Shown one piece after another: positions 36,739 through 46,382 of a DNA stretch of 64,000 nt. Position 1 is the stretch's first letter. Each line of letters begins with the position of its first letter. The stretch is from DATIRA01 sp963766505 (lineage in GTDB: Bacteria; Pseudomonadota; Gammaproteobacteria; Steroidobacterales; Steroidobacteraceae): positions 186,001 to 250,000 of the forward strand of contig CAVYAL010000004.1 of assembly GCA_963766505.1 (NCBI GenBank), given 5' to 3'. Under the pieces are notes generated by a model. That model saw nothing but the letters and a program-made list of their open reading frames with translations. It did no database searches and was not told the DNA's origin. The position numbers were made by a program, and so were the translations under genes.

Positions 36739-37370
36739 CGGCTCGGGCGGGGCTCCAGGCATTTTACCGGCGCGAAGCTCCGCCGGTGCACCGGGGACGG
36801 GCCGAGTCTTCTCAGCGCCTCGAGGTGCAGCGGCGTCGGATAGCCCTTGTGCACCGCGAGCTCGTAACCCGGATAGCGCCGATCCAGCGCCACCATGAAC
36901 CGGTCCCTCGCCACCTTGGCCAGGATCGAGGCTGCGCTGATGCCCGGGACGCGCGCATCGCCGCCGACCACCGCCTCGGTGCTGCATTCGAATCCGAGAC
37001 CGCGGACACTCGGACAGCGATTGCCGTCGAACGCGACGTGCGCCGGCGGCAGCTGCAGCGCGATCAGCGCCCGGCGCATCGCGAGCATCGTCGCCTGCAG
37101 TATGTTTAGCGAGTCGATTTCGGCCGCATTCGCCCAGCCCAGCCCCCAGGCCAGGCTCGACGCCTCGATCCGGGCCGCGAGCGCGAGCCGTCGCTCGGGC
37201 CGCAGCGTCTTGGAATCGGCCAGTCCTGCGATCGGCTGTGCCGGGTCCAGGATCACGGCCGCCGCGACCACCGGACCCGCGAGCGGCCCGCGGCCCGCTT
37301 CATCGACGCCCGCCACGAGCCCGGGCCGCTGCCAGTCGAACGCCGCTTGCGTCGGACCCGCCACGCTCAT
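36735..37370 (-). CDS. rnhB: Ribonuclease HII
   Basis: RNase HII cuts RNA in RNA-DNA hybrids and removes single misincorporated ribonucleotides. The 211-residue product has the family start GVDEAGRGPLAGPVVAAAV, with the Asp-Glu-Asp-Glu set visible as D/E of GVDEAGRG, AFDGN and the later catalytic Asp in KVARDRF. Its start overlaps the stop of lpxB and its stop overlaps the start of dnaE, both by ATGA, giving a tightly coupled lpxB-rnhB-dnaE unit. Confidence 0.95.
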   Translation of the reverse strand: MSVAGPTQAAFDWQRPGLVAGVDEAGRGPLAGPVVAAAVILDPAQPIAGLADSKTLRPERRLALAARIEASSLAWGLGWANAAEIDSLNILQATMLAMRRALIALQLPPAHVAFDGNRCPSVRGLGFECSTEAVVGGDARVPGISAASILAKVARDRFMVALDRRYPGYELAVHKGYPTPLHLEALRRLGPSPVHRRSFAPVKCLEPRPSR

Positions 37371-38539
37371 CCAGACCGCTGGCGTGCTGCGACGAGCTCG
37401 CAGATCGCTTCGGCGGCCCGCTCGCTCGCGTTACAACGCAGCGACTCGTGTATCGCCCGGAATTCCTGCACCAGCTCGGCGCGGTCCGCCCGCTCCAGTT
37501 GCTCGAGCAGCGCAGGCCCGAGCACCTCGGGACGCACGTCCTGCTGGAAGAACTCCGGCACCAGCTGCCGTCCGGCCAGCAGGTTGGGCTGCGAGAAGTA
37601 GTCGGTCTTGACGAGCTTCATCTCGCGCAGCAGCCACCCGGTCAGTGGTGCGACGCGGTAAGCCACGACCATCGGCCGCTTGACCAGCGCGGTTTCGAGC
37701 GTCGCCGTTCCAGAGGCGACCAGCACGGCGTCCGCGGCGGCCAGCGCCTGCTGCGACTGCCCATCGACCAGCAGCGTCCGGGCGTCGGGAGCGTGCGCGG
37801 CGAGCGCCTGCTCGAACGTCACGCGCGCGGCGGCACTGGCCATCGGCGCGACGAACTGCAACGCGGGTCTACGGGCCTGCAGCCAGGCGATCGTGGCCGC
37901 GAACGCAGGTCCGAGCCGCTTCACCTCCGCGGCGCGGCTGCCCGGCAGTACCGCGACGGTGGGCCGCCCGGCCGGGAGCCCGAGGGCCGCTCTCGCCGTT
38001 TCGGGGTCCGAGTCCATCGGCACCCGGTCCGCAAGCGGGTGACCGACGAACACCGCACGGACTTCGTGCGACTGGTAGAACGCCGGCTCGAAAGGAAGCA
38101 CGCACAGCACCAGGTCCACGGATCGGCCGATCGTGTGCACCCTGCCCTGGCGCCATGCCCAGACCTGGGGGCTCACGTACTGCACCGTCGGCATCCCGGC
38201 GCCCTTGAGCTGACGCGCGAGGCGCAGGTTGAACTCCGGGGCGTCGATGCCGATGAACGCCTCCGGGCGAGCGGCCGAGAATCTCGCGACCAGTTCGCTG
38301 CGCAGCCGCAGCAGGCGCGGCAGGTGGCGCAGCACCTCGGCCAGTCCCATCACTGCGAGCGTATCGGAGGGCCACCAGGCCTCGAGCCCGGCTTCGACCA
38401 TCCGCGGGCCGCCCACGCCCACGAAGCGCTCGCCCGGCAGGCGGGCGGCCAGCGCCTGCAGCAGCCCGCCGCCGAGGTTGTCGCCGGAAGCCTCGCCCGC
38501 GACGAGACCCATGCAGCGGTCGCCGGCTGTGGGAGCCAC
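37367..38539 (-). CDS. lpxB: Lipid-A-disaccharide synthase
   Basis: LpxB joins lipid X and UDP-diacylglucosamine to form the lipid A disaccharide. The 390-residue GT-B glycosyltransferase (family GT19) has LVAGEASGDNLGG, GGPRM, YVSPQVWAWR, FVGHPLAD and LVASGTATLETAL. The start ATG is at 38539, 14 bases after lpxA. It is coupled to rnhB. The enzyme works at the inner membrane surface, using products of LpxA, LpxC, LpxD and LpxH. Confidence 0.96.
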   Translation of the reverse strand: MAPTAGDRCMGLVAGEASGDNLGGGLLQALAARLPGERFVGVGGPRMVEAGLEAWWPSDTLAVMGLAEVLRHLPRLLRLRSELVARFSAARPEAFIGIDAPEFNLRLARQLKGAGMPTVQYVSPQVWAWRQGRVHTIGRSVDLVLCVLPFEPAFYQSHEVRAVFVGHPLADRVPMDSDPETARAALGLPAGRPTVAVLPGSRAAEVKRLGPAFAATIAWLQARRPALQFVAPMASAAARVTFEQALAAHAPDARTLLVDGQSQQALAAADAVLVASGTATLETALVKRPMVVAYRVAPLTGWLLREMKLVKTDYFSQPNLLAGRQLVPEFFQQDVRPEVLGPALLEQLERADRAELVQEFRAIHESLRCNASERAAEAICELVAARQRSG

Positions 38540-38553
38540 GCCGGGCCCCGTCC

Positions 38554-39333
38554 TCAGCGCACGATGCTGCGGGTGGACTTCGCGAGGAAGTCCACGATGG
38601 GCTGGATCTCCGGCTGCTCGCGGGCCAGTTCCTCGAGTCGCTCGGTCGCGTCGGCAAGCTTCAGGCCCGAGCGGTAGAGGATGCGGAAGGCATGGCGGAT
38701 GTTGCGGATCTGGTCGGGCGTGAAATCCCGCCGCTTGAGGCCCTCGGCATTGACGCTGTGCGCGACGGCGGGCAGCCCGGTGGCCATCACATACGGCGGC
38801 ACGTCGCGCGTGACGGCCGTGAAATTCGCGATGAAGGCATGCGCGCCCACCTTGCAGAACTGGTGCACACCGGCCATGCCGGCCATGATCACCCAGTCCC
38901 CGAGGTGCACGTGCCCGCCGAGCGTGGCGTTGTTCGCGAGCACGCAGCGGTCGCCGACCACGCAGTCGTGCGCGACGTGCGAATAGGCCATGAAGAGATT
39001 GTCGCTGCCGATCCGGGTGACGCCCTCCTCCTTGGTCGTGCCGCGGTTCAGCGTCACGTACTCCCGGACGACGTTGCGATCGCCGATTTCCAGCCGCGTG
39101 GGTTCGCCGCGATATTTCTTGTCCTGCGGCGCGTCGCCGACCGCGGCGAACTGGAATACCTGGTTGTCCTCGCCGATCGTGGTCGGTCCGTTGATCACGA
39201 CGTGCGGCCCTATGCTGGAGCGGGCGCCGATCGTCACCCCGGGGCCGATCACCGTGTAGGCGCCGACCGAGACGCCCGGCCCGAGCTCGGCGCCCGGGTC
39301 GATCAGCGCGGTCGGATGTATCGAAGACGACAT
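38554..39333 (-). CDS. lpxA: UDP-N-acetylglucosamine acyltransferase
   Basis: LpxA starts lipid A synthesis by moving an acyl chain to UDP-GlcNAc. The 259-residue product is a left-handed beta-helix of hexapeptide repeats (for example VSVGAYTVIGPGVTIG) with the catalytic His in YSHVAHDCVVG and the C-terminal helical domain. Length equals the family norm (E. coli 262). The gap of 35 bases to fabZ is the largest in this part of the operon. Confidence 0.96.
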   Translation of the reverse strand: MSSSIHPTALIDPGAELGPGVSVGAYTVIGPGVTIGARSSIGPHVVINGPTTIGEDNQVFQFAAVGDAPQDKKYRGEPTRLEIGDRNVVREYVTLNRGTTKEEGVTRIGSDNLFMAYSHVAHDCVVGDRCVLANNATLGGHVHLGDWVIMAGMAGVHQFCKVGAHAFIANFTAVTRDVPPYVMATGLPAVAHSVNAEGLKRRDFTPDQIRNIRHAFRILYRSGLKLADATERLEELAREQPEIQPIVDFLAKSTRSIVR

Positions 39334-39368
39334 CTGCTGCTTCCCCCCTGCTTGCGGGTCCTCCCGGA

Positions 39369-39818
39369 TCAGCCGGGCATCACCATCATTTCCGCGCTGC
39401 AGACTTCCTCGCCATCCACCTCCGCGACGGTGGCGAATTTCCAGATCGTGCGAATGCGCCGCTGCAGCGTCGCCGTGAGGATCAGCTGGTCGCCGGGTAT
39501 CACCGGGCGGCGAAAGCGCGCCTTGTCGATGCCGGCGAAGTAGAAGGTGACGTTCTCGTCCGGGTAGACGTTCGCGGTCAGGAAAGCCAGCAGCCCCGCC
39601 GACTGGGCCATCGCCTCGAGGATCAGCACACCCGGCATCACCGGCCGGCCGGGGAAATGGCCGACGAAGTACTGCTCGTTCGCGGTCACGTTCTTCAGCG
39701 CGCGCAGGCGCTCGCCGGGAAGGTGCTCGAGCACCCGGTCCACCAGCAGCAGTGGATACCGGTGCGGCAGTCGCCGCAGGACCTCGTCGATCGAAAAACC
39801 GCCGCTAGTCATGTTCAT
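39369..39818 (-). CDS. fabZ: 3-hydroxyacyl-[ACP] dehydratase FabZ
   Basis: FabZ dehydrates beta-hydroxyacyl-ACP in fatty acid elongation and competes with LpxA for hydroxymyristoyl-ACP. The 149-residue hot-dog-fold product has LLLVDRVLE, the catalytic His in VGHFPGRPVMPG and Glu in LILEAMAQ. ATG at 39818 overlaps the lpxD stop (ATGA); ATG at 39812 is an in-frame alternative. Longer frames from 40505 are shadows of lpxD. Confidence 0.96.
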   Translation of the reverse strand: MNMTSGGFSIDEVLRRLPHRYPLLLVDRVLEHLPGERLRALKNVTANEQYFVGHFPGRPVMPGVLILEAMAQSAGLLAFLTANVYPDENVTFYFAGIDKARFRRPVIPGDQLILTATLQRRIRTIWKFATVAEVDGEEVCSAEMMVMPG

Positions 39819-40849
39819 TTTTCTTCCCGTTCGCCGCCTGCGGCAGCGCGCTCGAGCTGCCGCAGCCGTCGTGCAAGCTCGTCGAGCTGGTGGAACCGCG
39901 CCGAGTTCCGCCTGAAGCGCCGCGCCTCGTCCGCGGTCAGTCCGCTGGAATACATGCCCGGTTCGCGGATCGAGCTGATCACCATCGTTCGCCCGGTCAG
40001 GACGACATCGTCGCAGATCTCCAGGTGTCCCGCGATGCCGACCTGTCCGCCGATCATGCAGCGCCGCCCTATCCTTGCGCTGCCCGAGATCCCGACGCAG
40101 CCGGCGATCACCGTGTGCGCGCCCACGTGGGTGTTGTGGCCGATCTGGACGAGATTGTCGATCTTCACGCCATCCTCGATCACCGTGTCCTCGATGGCGC
40201 CCCGGTCGACGGTCGAATTCGCGCCGATCTCCACGTCGTCGCCGACGACCACGGTGCCGATCTGCGGCACCTTGACGTAGCCCCCCGCGTCCGGCGCCTG
40301 GCCGAACCCGTCTGCGCCGATCACGACGCCCGGGTGCAGCAGGCAGCGCTCGCCGATGCGCACCTCGCGGCAGACCGTCACATTGGCCACCAGCTGCGAG
40401 CCGGCACCGAGCCGCGCACCGGCCATCACGATCGAGCCGGGGCCCACCCAGCAGCCGGGGCCGACGCTGGCACCGTCCTCGATGCATGCCCCGGCCGCGA
40501 TCCATGCACTGTGATCGACCTGCGCGCCCGGCTCGACGACGGCCGCCGGATGCCGCCCGCCGTCGAACGGCTGCGACGGATGCAGCAGCTGCGCGATGCG
40601 GGCATAGGTCGCGTAGGGATTGGCGCAGACGAGTGCCGACACCGGGCAGCGGTCGGCAGACTCCGGACCGAGCACGACCGCGGCGGCACGGGTCGCCTCG
40701 AGGAACCGGACGTAACGCGGGTTCGCGAGGAACGAGAGCGAACCGGGCCCCGCGCCCTGCAGCGTCGAAACGCGGTCGATCTGAGCCTCCGGGTCACCCT
40801 GCAACTTGCAGCCGAACCGGACGGCCAGGTCGGCGAGCCGCAGCGGCAC
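39815..40849 (-). CDS. lpxD: UDP-3-O-acylglucosamine N-acyltransferase
   Basis: LpxD adds the second acyl chain, on nitrogen, in lipid A synthesis. The 344-residue product has the N-terminal uridine-binding domain, then hexapeptide repeats with the catalytic His within KIDNLVQIGHNTHVG, and a C-terminal helix rich in Arg and Glu. The skp gene lies 24 bases upstream. The skp-lpxD-fabZ-lpxA-lpxB order is conserved across Gammaproteobacteria. Confidence 0.96.
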   Translation of the reverse strand: MPLRLADLAVRFGCKLQGDPEAQIDRVSTLQGAGPGSLSFLANPRYVRFLEATRAAAVVLGPESADRCPVSALVCANPYATYARIAQLLHPSQPFDGGRHPAAVVEPGAQVDHSAWIAAGACIEDGASVGPGCWVGPGSIVMAGARLGAGSQLVANVTVCREVRIGERCLLHPGVVIGADGFGQAPDAGGYVKVPQIGTVVVGDDVEIGANSTVDRGAIEDTVIEDGVKIDNLVQIGHNTHVGAHTVIAGCVGISGSARIGRRCMIGGQVGIAGHLEICDDVVLTGRTMVISSIREPGMYSSGLTADEARRFRRNSARFHQLDELARRLRQLERAAAGGEREEK

Positions 40850-40873
40850 GGGCTCAGGTTCCGCTCGCCAGGA

Positions 40874-41401
40874 TCAGGGCTTGGCCGCCCCGCCCTTGCG
40901 CGCCTGCAGTGCCGCAAGGACCTGGCTCGTGATGTCCACGGCCGGGCTCGCGTAGAGGGCGTCGGCGACGACCACGTCGAGGCCCGCCGACTTCGCGTAG
41001 GTCTGCACTTCCTGCAGGACCGTGCGCTGCAGCTGGCCGAGCGCCTCGTTGCGCCGTACGTTCAGGTCCTCGAGAAACTCGTTCTGCTTGCGGGCCAGCT
41101 CGCGCTGCCCGTCACGGATGGCCTTCTCCTGGTTGCGGCGCTCGGCCTCGGCCATCGTCGCGCCGTCCTTCTGCAGCTTGTCCTCGCGGGCCTTGAGGTC
41201 CTTCTGCTGGTTCTCGAGGTCACGGCGGCGGTTGGCGAATTCGCCCTCCAGCGCCTGCGAGGCCGCCTGGGCCTGGGGCGCTTCCTGCAGCAGCCGGGCC
41301 ACGTTGACGACACCGATCTTGGCCTGGGCCTGGGCCGCACTGAGCGGCGCCGCGGCAGCAGCCATGGTAAGCAGGGCAAGGGTCGCGATCTTGATGCGCA
41401 T
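40874..41401 (-). CDS. skp: Periplasmic chaperone Skp/OmpH
   Basis: Skp holds unfolded outer-membrane proteins in the periplasm for BamA. The 175-residue product has a signal peptide with probable cleavage after AQA (residue 27) and long charged helices rich in Lys, Gln and Glu that form the tentacles. ATG at 41401 is preceded by GAGGTGA at eight bases; a GTG at 41413 is in frame but less likely. bamA ends about a dozen bases upstream. Confidence 0.93.
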   Translation of the reverse strand: MRIKIATLALLTMAAAAAPLSAAQAQAKIGVVNVARLLQEAPQAQAASQALEGEFANRRRDLENQQKDLKAREDKLQKDGATMAEAERRNQEKAIRDGQRELARKQNEFLEDLNVRRNEALGQLQRTVLQEVQTYAKSAGLDVVVADALYASPAVDITSQVLAALQARKGGAAKP

Positions 41402-41414
41402 GGAGAAAGTCACC

Positions 41415-43826
41415 TCAGAAAGCCTGGCCTATCGAGAACTGGAAATTCTCGGTCTTGTCGCCGTATTCGACGCCCCTGCCCTTCTCCGCGTTGAGCGGGA
41501 AGGCATAGCTGAATCGGAACACGCCGAGCGGAGCGAGCCACTGCACTGCGAGGCCCGCCGAATATTTCAGTTTATCAAACTCGAACTCGTACGACACAGG
41601 GGTTACGCCGTCCCGGCCGACGAAGTCCACGTGGCCCGTCGAGAACACGTTGCCGACGTCGAAAAATGCGCTGAAACGCGCCGTCGAGCGGTACTTCTCC
41701 GGCATCGGCAGCAACAGCTCGAACTGGTTCGTGAACTTCAGGTTGCCACCGTAGGGATTGCCGAAGGAGTCCCTCGGCCCCAGCCAGCTCGCCCGGAAGC
41801 CTCGCACGGATTCGGGCCCGCCGGCGAAGAACTGGCGGTACGGCGGCACCGAGGTCGTCTCGCCCACGTCCATGCCGTAACCGATCTCGGTGTTCAGCAT
41901 CAGCGTGAACCATTTCGAGATCGGGATGAACTGCAGGTAATCGTAGTTCAGGATGTAGAACTGGACGTCGCTGCCCGGCAGCGCGTAGGTAACGCCCAGG
42001 CGGTGCCGGGCGCCGCGGTCGGCGAAGATGGTGCGGTTGCGCGAATCGAATCCCCAGCCGAGCGACAGCTCGTAGGTGTCGAACTTCGTGCCGTAGTAGG
42101 TGAGGCTGACCGGCGGCACGCCGACCGAGGACTGCCTCGTGTAGGTATTGCCGTTGTTCTGCACCCAGACCAGCGCCTCCTGGGCGCTCGAGAACGGGTC
42201 CGTGAACAGGTCCGAGCGCTGGAGTGCGAGGCCCGCGCGCACCGACTGGAACTCGCTGATCGGCCAGCCGTAGTCGACGGCCAGCGTCCCGGTGTCGGTC
42301 TCGAAATCCGACGAGGACGAGGTGAACTGGCTGTACTTGCGGTAGGTCGCCGAGAGCGAGCGCGACACGCCGTCGATCGTCGTGTACGGATTCGTGTGCG
42401 AGAGGCTGTAGACCTGGCTGTACCGGCCCGCATTCGCCTCGGCCGCGACGCGGTTGCCGGTGCCCATGAAGTTGCTGTGTATGAAGCTGCCGTTCAGCAG
42501 GATCGACTGGGACTCGGAGTAGCCGATGCCGCCGCTGAACTGTCCGGGCAAGCCTTCCTTGATCTTGAAGTCCACGTCCACCAGGTCAGGGGTTCCCGGC
42601 ACCGGGGTGGTCTCCACCTCGACGGACTCGATGAACGGCAGCCGCTGCAGGCGCTGCTTGGACCGCTCGACCGCCGCGTTCGACAGGTAGCCGCCCTCCA
42701 TCTGGCGCATCTCTCGGCGCAGCACGTCGTCGTTGATCGAGGTCGATCCGCTGAAGTTGATCCGGCGCACATAGGCGCGGTTGCCCGGCTCGACCAGGAA
42801 CGTGACCGCGATTTCCTTTGCATCCTGGTCGGCGATCGGCACGGGCTCGATCTTGGCGAAAGCATAGCCGTCCTGCCCGAGGCGCAGCGCCATCAGCTCG
42901 GTCGTCACGGTCAGCATCTTCTGCGAGAAGATGTCACCGCGCCGCACCTGCACCAGCGGCCACAACTGCGACTCCGGCACGACCAGGTTGCCGGCGATCT
43001 TCACGTCCGAGATGCGGTAAACCTCGCCCTCGTCGACGTTGATCGTGACGAACATGTCGCTCTTGTCCGGCGAAATCGCGACCTGCGTGGAATCGATCTC
43101 GAAATTCGCATAGCCGCGATCGAGGTAATAGGAGCGCAGCTTCTCGAGGTCCCCCGAGAGCTCCTCGCGCGAATAGCGATCGTCCGAGCGGTACCAGGAC
43201 AGCCAGTTGGGCGTGCTGAGCGTGAACGCATCGAGCAGGTCGCCGTCCTCGAAGGCCTCGTTGCCGACGATGTTGATCTGCCGGATCTTCGAGCGCTTGC
43301 CCTCGACGATGTCGATCGCGATGCGTACGCGGTTGTCCGCCACTTCCTCGACCCTGGTATCGACCTGCACCGCGTACTTGCCGCGGGAGTAATACTGGTC
43401 GGTCAGGAAGCGCTCGACCTCGTCGAGCGTGGACTGGTTGAAGGTCTTGCCGCGCGCGAGACCCACGCTGCGCAGCGACTTCTCGAGGTCCTCGCTCTTG
43501 ATGTCCTTGTTGCCGCTGATCGTGAAGCTCTCGATCGACGGTCGCTCGCGCACCGCGACCACCAGCGCGCCGCCGTCGCGGCGGATCTCGACGTCGCGGA
43601 AGAAGCCGGTCGCGTAGAGCGCACGCAGCGCCTCCTCCACCCGGCGCGCATCGAGACGGTCGCCGATGTTGACGGGCAGGTAGTTGTAGACAGTGCCCTC
43701 CGAGATGCGCTGCAGCCCCTCGATGCGGATGTCACCGACGGTGAATTCCTCGCCGGCCGACTGCGCAAGGACCGCGGGTACGGCCAGCAGGGCCGTCAGG
43801 GGGGCCATGAATCTGAAACGCTTCAC
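41415..43826 (-). CDS. bamA: Outer membrane protein assembly factor BamA
   Basis: BamA inserts beta-barrel proteins into the outer membrane. The 803-residue product has a signal peptide (cleavage near VLA/QS, residue 21), five POTRA domains (to about residue 420) and a 16-strand barrel with the conserved lid-loop RGF (VRGFRAS). It ends in Phe (FSIGQAF), the usual outer-membrane insertion signal. Length is normal (E. coli 810). It lies between rseP and skp, its partner chaperone. Confidence 0.97.
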   Translation of the reverse strand: MKRFRFMAPLTALLAVPAVLAQSAGEEFTVGDIRIEGLQRISEGTVYNYLPVNIGDRLDARRVEEALRALYATGFFRDVEIRRDGGALVVAVRERPSIESFTISGNKDIKSEDLEKSLRSVGLARGKTFNQSTLDEVERFLTDQYYSRGKYAVQVDTRVEEVADNRVRIAIDIVEGKRSKIRQINIVGNEAFEDGDLLDAFTLSTPNWLSWYRSDDRYSREELSGDLEKLRSYYLDRGYANFEIDSTQVAISPDKSDMFVTINVDEGEVYRISDVKIAGNLVVPESQLWPLVQVRRGDIFSQKMLTVTTELMALRLGQDGYAFAKIEPVPIADQDAKEIAVTFLVEPGNRAYVRRINFSGSTSINDDVLRREMRQMEGGYLSNAAVERSKQRLQRLPFIESVEVETTPVPGTPDLVDVDFKIKEGLPGQFSGGIGYSESQSILLNGSFIHSNFMGTGNRVAAEANAGRYSQVYSLSHTNPYTTIDGVSRSLSATYRKYSQFTSSSSDFETDTGTLAVDYGWPISEFQSVRAGLALQRSDLFTDPFSSAQEALVWVQNNGNTYTRQSSVGVPPVSLTYYGTKFDTYELSLGWGFDSRNRTIFADRGARHRLGVTYALPGSDVQFYILNYDYLQFIPISKWFTLMLNTEIGYGMDVGETTSVPPYRQFFAGGPESVRGFRASWLGPRDSFGNPYGGNLKFTNQFELLLPMPEKYRSTARFSAFFDVGNVFSTGHVDFVGRDGVTPVSYEFEFDKLKYSAGLAVQWLAPLGVFRFSYAFPLNAEKGRGVEYGDKTENFQFSIGQAF

Positions 43827-43834
43827 GGGTCGGC

Positions 43835-45196
43835 TCAGCTGAACAGGCGCGACAGGTCGTTGTAGAAGGCGAAGCTCATCAGCACCAGCAGCAGCAGGAT
43901 GCCAATCTGCTGTCCCACGGCCTGGGCGCGCTCGGACAGCGGGCTGCCCTTCACCAGTTCCGCCACCTGGTAGACGATCTGGCCACCGTCCAGGATCGGA
44001 ATGGGCAGCAGGTTGAGTATGAACAGGCTAACGCTGACGATGGCGAGGAAGGACAGGAACGAGAGGATCCCCTGGCGTGCGGAGAAGCCCGCGTATTCGG
44101 CGATGTTGATCGGCCCGCTCAGGTTCTTCACCGACACGTCGCCTGTGACGACGTTCCAGAGCATCCGCACCGTCAGAGTCGACATGTCCCAGGTCTTTCC
44201 GGTCGCCCGGGCCAGCGACTCGAGCGGTCCGTAGCGCTCGCGGGTGCGCATCTCCTCGGGAATCGCGCCGCCGGTGGCCGGCTGCACGCCGATACGCCCG
44301 ACGAGCCTCTCGCCTTCGCGCTGGGCCTCGATCTCGACCGGCACGCGGACCTGCTCCCCGGCGCGGTCGATCGTGAACTCGAGCGTCCGACCCGGATTCG
44401 GCTGCACCAGCCGTACCAGCGAGGGGAAATCCTCGACCGGCTCGCCGCCGACCTCGACCAGCAGGTCGCCTTCGCGCAGCCCCGCCCGCTCGGCCGGACT
44501 GCCCTCGAGCACCTTGCCGACCCGCGCAGGGATCGCCGGATACCAGAACTCGAAACCAAGGCCCGGCAGCAGCGCACCCGGCTCGGTCAATCCGCGCCGG
44601 TCGCCCTCGAGTTCGAGCGCCAGGCTCCGCGACCGCCCGTCCTCGCCCCGTACGCCCATCCTGATCGGCGCGGCGGTCATCAGCTCATCGAGGATCGCGA
44701 GCACGGCCGCCTCGCGGGTCGGGACCTCGCGGCCGTCCACCTGCAGCACCTCGTCCCCGGCCTGCAGCCCGGCACGCTCTGCGATCGAGCCGGGAGCGAC
44801 CTGGCCGATGACAGGCTTCAGCGTCGGGACGCCTGCAACGAAAAGGATCCAGTACGCCGCGACCGCGAACAGGAAATTGGCGAGCGGCCCGGCCACCAGC
44901 ACCAGGATGCGACGCCAGACCGGCTTGCGGTTATAGGCCTCGGACAGCTGCGCGTCCGCAACCGGCCCCTCGCGCTCGTCGAGCAGCTTCACGTAGCCGC
45001 CGAGCGGGATCGCCGAGATCGCGTACTCGGTGCCACGGGCGTCGCGGCGGCTCCAGAGCACCTTGCCGAAGCCGATCGAGAACCGCAGCACCCGGATGCC
45101 CATCCTGCGCGCCATCCAGAAGTGGCCATACTCGTGAACGGCGACCAGTACGCCTATCGCGACGAGAAAAGCCAGCACGTAGCTCAGAATCGTCAT
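43835..45196 (-). CDS. rseP: Site-2 zinc metalloprotease RseP
   Basis: RseP cleaves the anti-sigma factor RseA inside the membrane, releasing sigma-E in response to envelope stress, and also clears signal-peptide remnants. The 453-residue protein has the zinc motif HEYGH (about residue 22-26), the second metal motif NLLPIPILDGG, four predicted membrane segments and two tandem PDZ domains between them. It overlaps dxr by ATGA and precedes bamA by eight bases, as in E. coli and Pseudomonas. Confidence 0.96.
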   Translation of the reverse strand: MTILSYVLAFLVAIGVLVAVHEYGHFWMARRMGIRVLRFSIGFGKVLWSRRDARGTEYAISAIPLGGYVKLLDEREGPVADAQLSEAYNRKPVWRRILVLVAGPLANFLFAVAAYWILFVAGVPTLKPVIGQVAPGSIAERAGLQAGDEVLQVDGREVPTREAAVLAILDELMTAAPIRMGVRGEDGRSRSLALELEGDRRGLTEPGALLPGLGFEFWYPAIPARVGKVLEGSPAERAGLREGDLLVEVGGEPVEDFPSLVRLVQPNPGRTLEFTIDRAGEQVRVPVEIEAQREGERLVGRIGVQPATGGAIPEEMRTRERYGPLESLARATGKTWDMSTLTVRMLWNVVTGDVSVKNLSGPINIAEYAGFSARQGILSFLSFLAIVSVSLFILNLLPIPILDGGQIVYQVAELVKGSPLSERAQAVGQQIGILLLLVLMSFAFYNDLSRLFS

Positions 45197-46380
45197 GCGT
45201 CCCTTTCGGCCACCGGGGCCAATTTCTCGCGTGCCAGGTCCCGCGCCCAGCGGTCCGCTTCGAGCACGATCCCAAGATCGCTGGCGGGCCCGTCGACGTG
45301 TTCCTCGAGCACCGCCTCGATCAACTCGGCAATGCCAAGGAAACCCAGGCGACCGCCGAGGAAAGCCTCGACCGCCACCTCGTTCGCCGCGTTCAGCACC
45401 GCCGGGGCGGTACCGCCCAGCTCGGCGGCCGAGCGGGCCAGTCGCAGCGCCGGAAAGCGATCGAGGTCGGGTGCCTCGAAGTCCAGGCGCGCGGCGGCGA
45501 CAAGATCCAGCGATTCTACACCGGAGACGATCCTCTCCGGCCAGCCTAAAGCGTGGGCAATCGGGGTTCGCATGTCGGGATTGCCGAGCTGGGCCAGGAT
45601 CGAACCATCCACGTACTCCACCAGCGAGTGGACGATGCTCTGCGGATGTACGACCACGCTGACGTCGCGCGGTTCCATGCCGAACAGCACGCAGGCCTCG
45701 ATCAGCTCGAGCCCCTTGTTCATCAGCGTCGCGGAATCCACCGAGATCTTCGGCCCCATGTTCCAGCGGGGATGGGCGCAGGCGTCCTCGGGCAGGGCCC
45801 GGGCCATTTCAGCCCGGCTGCGCCGCAGGAACGGACCGCCCGAGGCCGTGAGCAGGATCCTTCGCACGCCAGGCACCTGGCGACCCGTCTCGACACCGGC
45901 AGGCAGGCACTGGAAGACGGCGTTGTGCTCACTGTCGATCGGGATCAGCGTGGCGCCGCCGCTGCGCACGGCATCCACCATCAGGCGCCCGGCGACGACC
46001 AGCGACTCCTTGTTCGCGAGCAGCACGCGCTTGCCTGCCCGGGCCGCCGCAAGCGTCGAAGGCAGCCCGGCCGCCCCGACGATCGCCGCCATGACCGCAT
46101 CCACTTCGCCGCTGGCCGCGACCTGTTCGAGCGCTTCCGCGCCCGCCAGCACCTCGGTGCGCTGCCCCGCCGCCCTGAGCGCCGACTCGAGCTGCTGCGC
46201 CGATCCGCCATCGCGCAGCACCGCGACGCGCGGCCGATGCGCGATGCACTGCTCGAGCAGGCGCCCGTGGTTGCTGGACGCGGCGAGCGCCACGACCTCG
46301 TAGCGATCCGGATGCCGCGCAAGCACGTCCAGCGTGCTGATGCCGATGCTGCCGGTGCTGCCGAGTATCGCTACCTTCAT
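45193..46380 (-). CDS. dxr: 1-deoxy-D-xylulose 5-phosphate reductoisomerase
   Basis: Dxr (IspC) rearranges and reduces the Dxs product to MEP, the committed step of isoprenoid synthesis. The 395-residue product has the NADPH motif GSTGSIG at the N terminus, LANKESLVVAG, and metal and substrate motifs in IDSEHNA and NMGPKISVDSATLMNK. ATG at 46380 is the expected start; the open frame reaching 47121 is an artefact of cdsA. The order cdsA-dxr-rseP matches Pseudomonas rather than E. coli. Confidence 0.96.
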   Translation of the reverse strand: MKVAILGSTGSIGISTLDVLARHPDRYEVVALAASSNHGRLLEQCIAHRPRVAVLRDGGSAQQLESALRAAGQRTEVLAGAEALEQVAASGEVDAVMAAIVGAAGLPSTLAAARAGKRVLLANKESLVVAGRLMVDAVRSGGATLIPIDSEHNAVFQCLPAGVETGRQVPGVRRILLTASGGPFLRRSRAEMARALPEDACAHPRWNMGPKISVDSATLMNKGLELIEACVLFGMEPRDVSVVVHPQSIVHSLVEYVDGSILAQLGNPDMRTPIAHALGWPERIVSGVESLDLVAAARLDFEAPDLDRFPALRLARSAAELGGTAPAVLNAANEVAVEAFLGGRLGFLGIAELIEAVLEEHVDGPASDLGIVLEADRWARDLAREKLAPVAERDA

Positions 46381-46382
46381 GC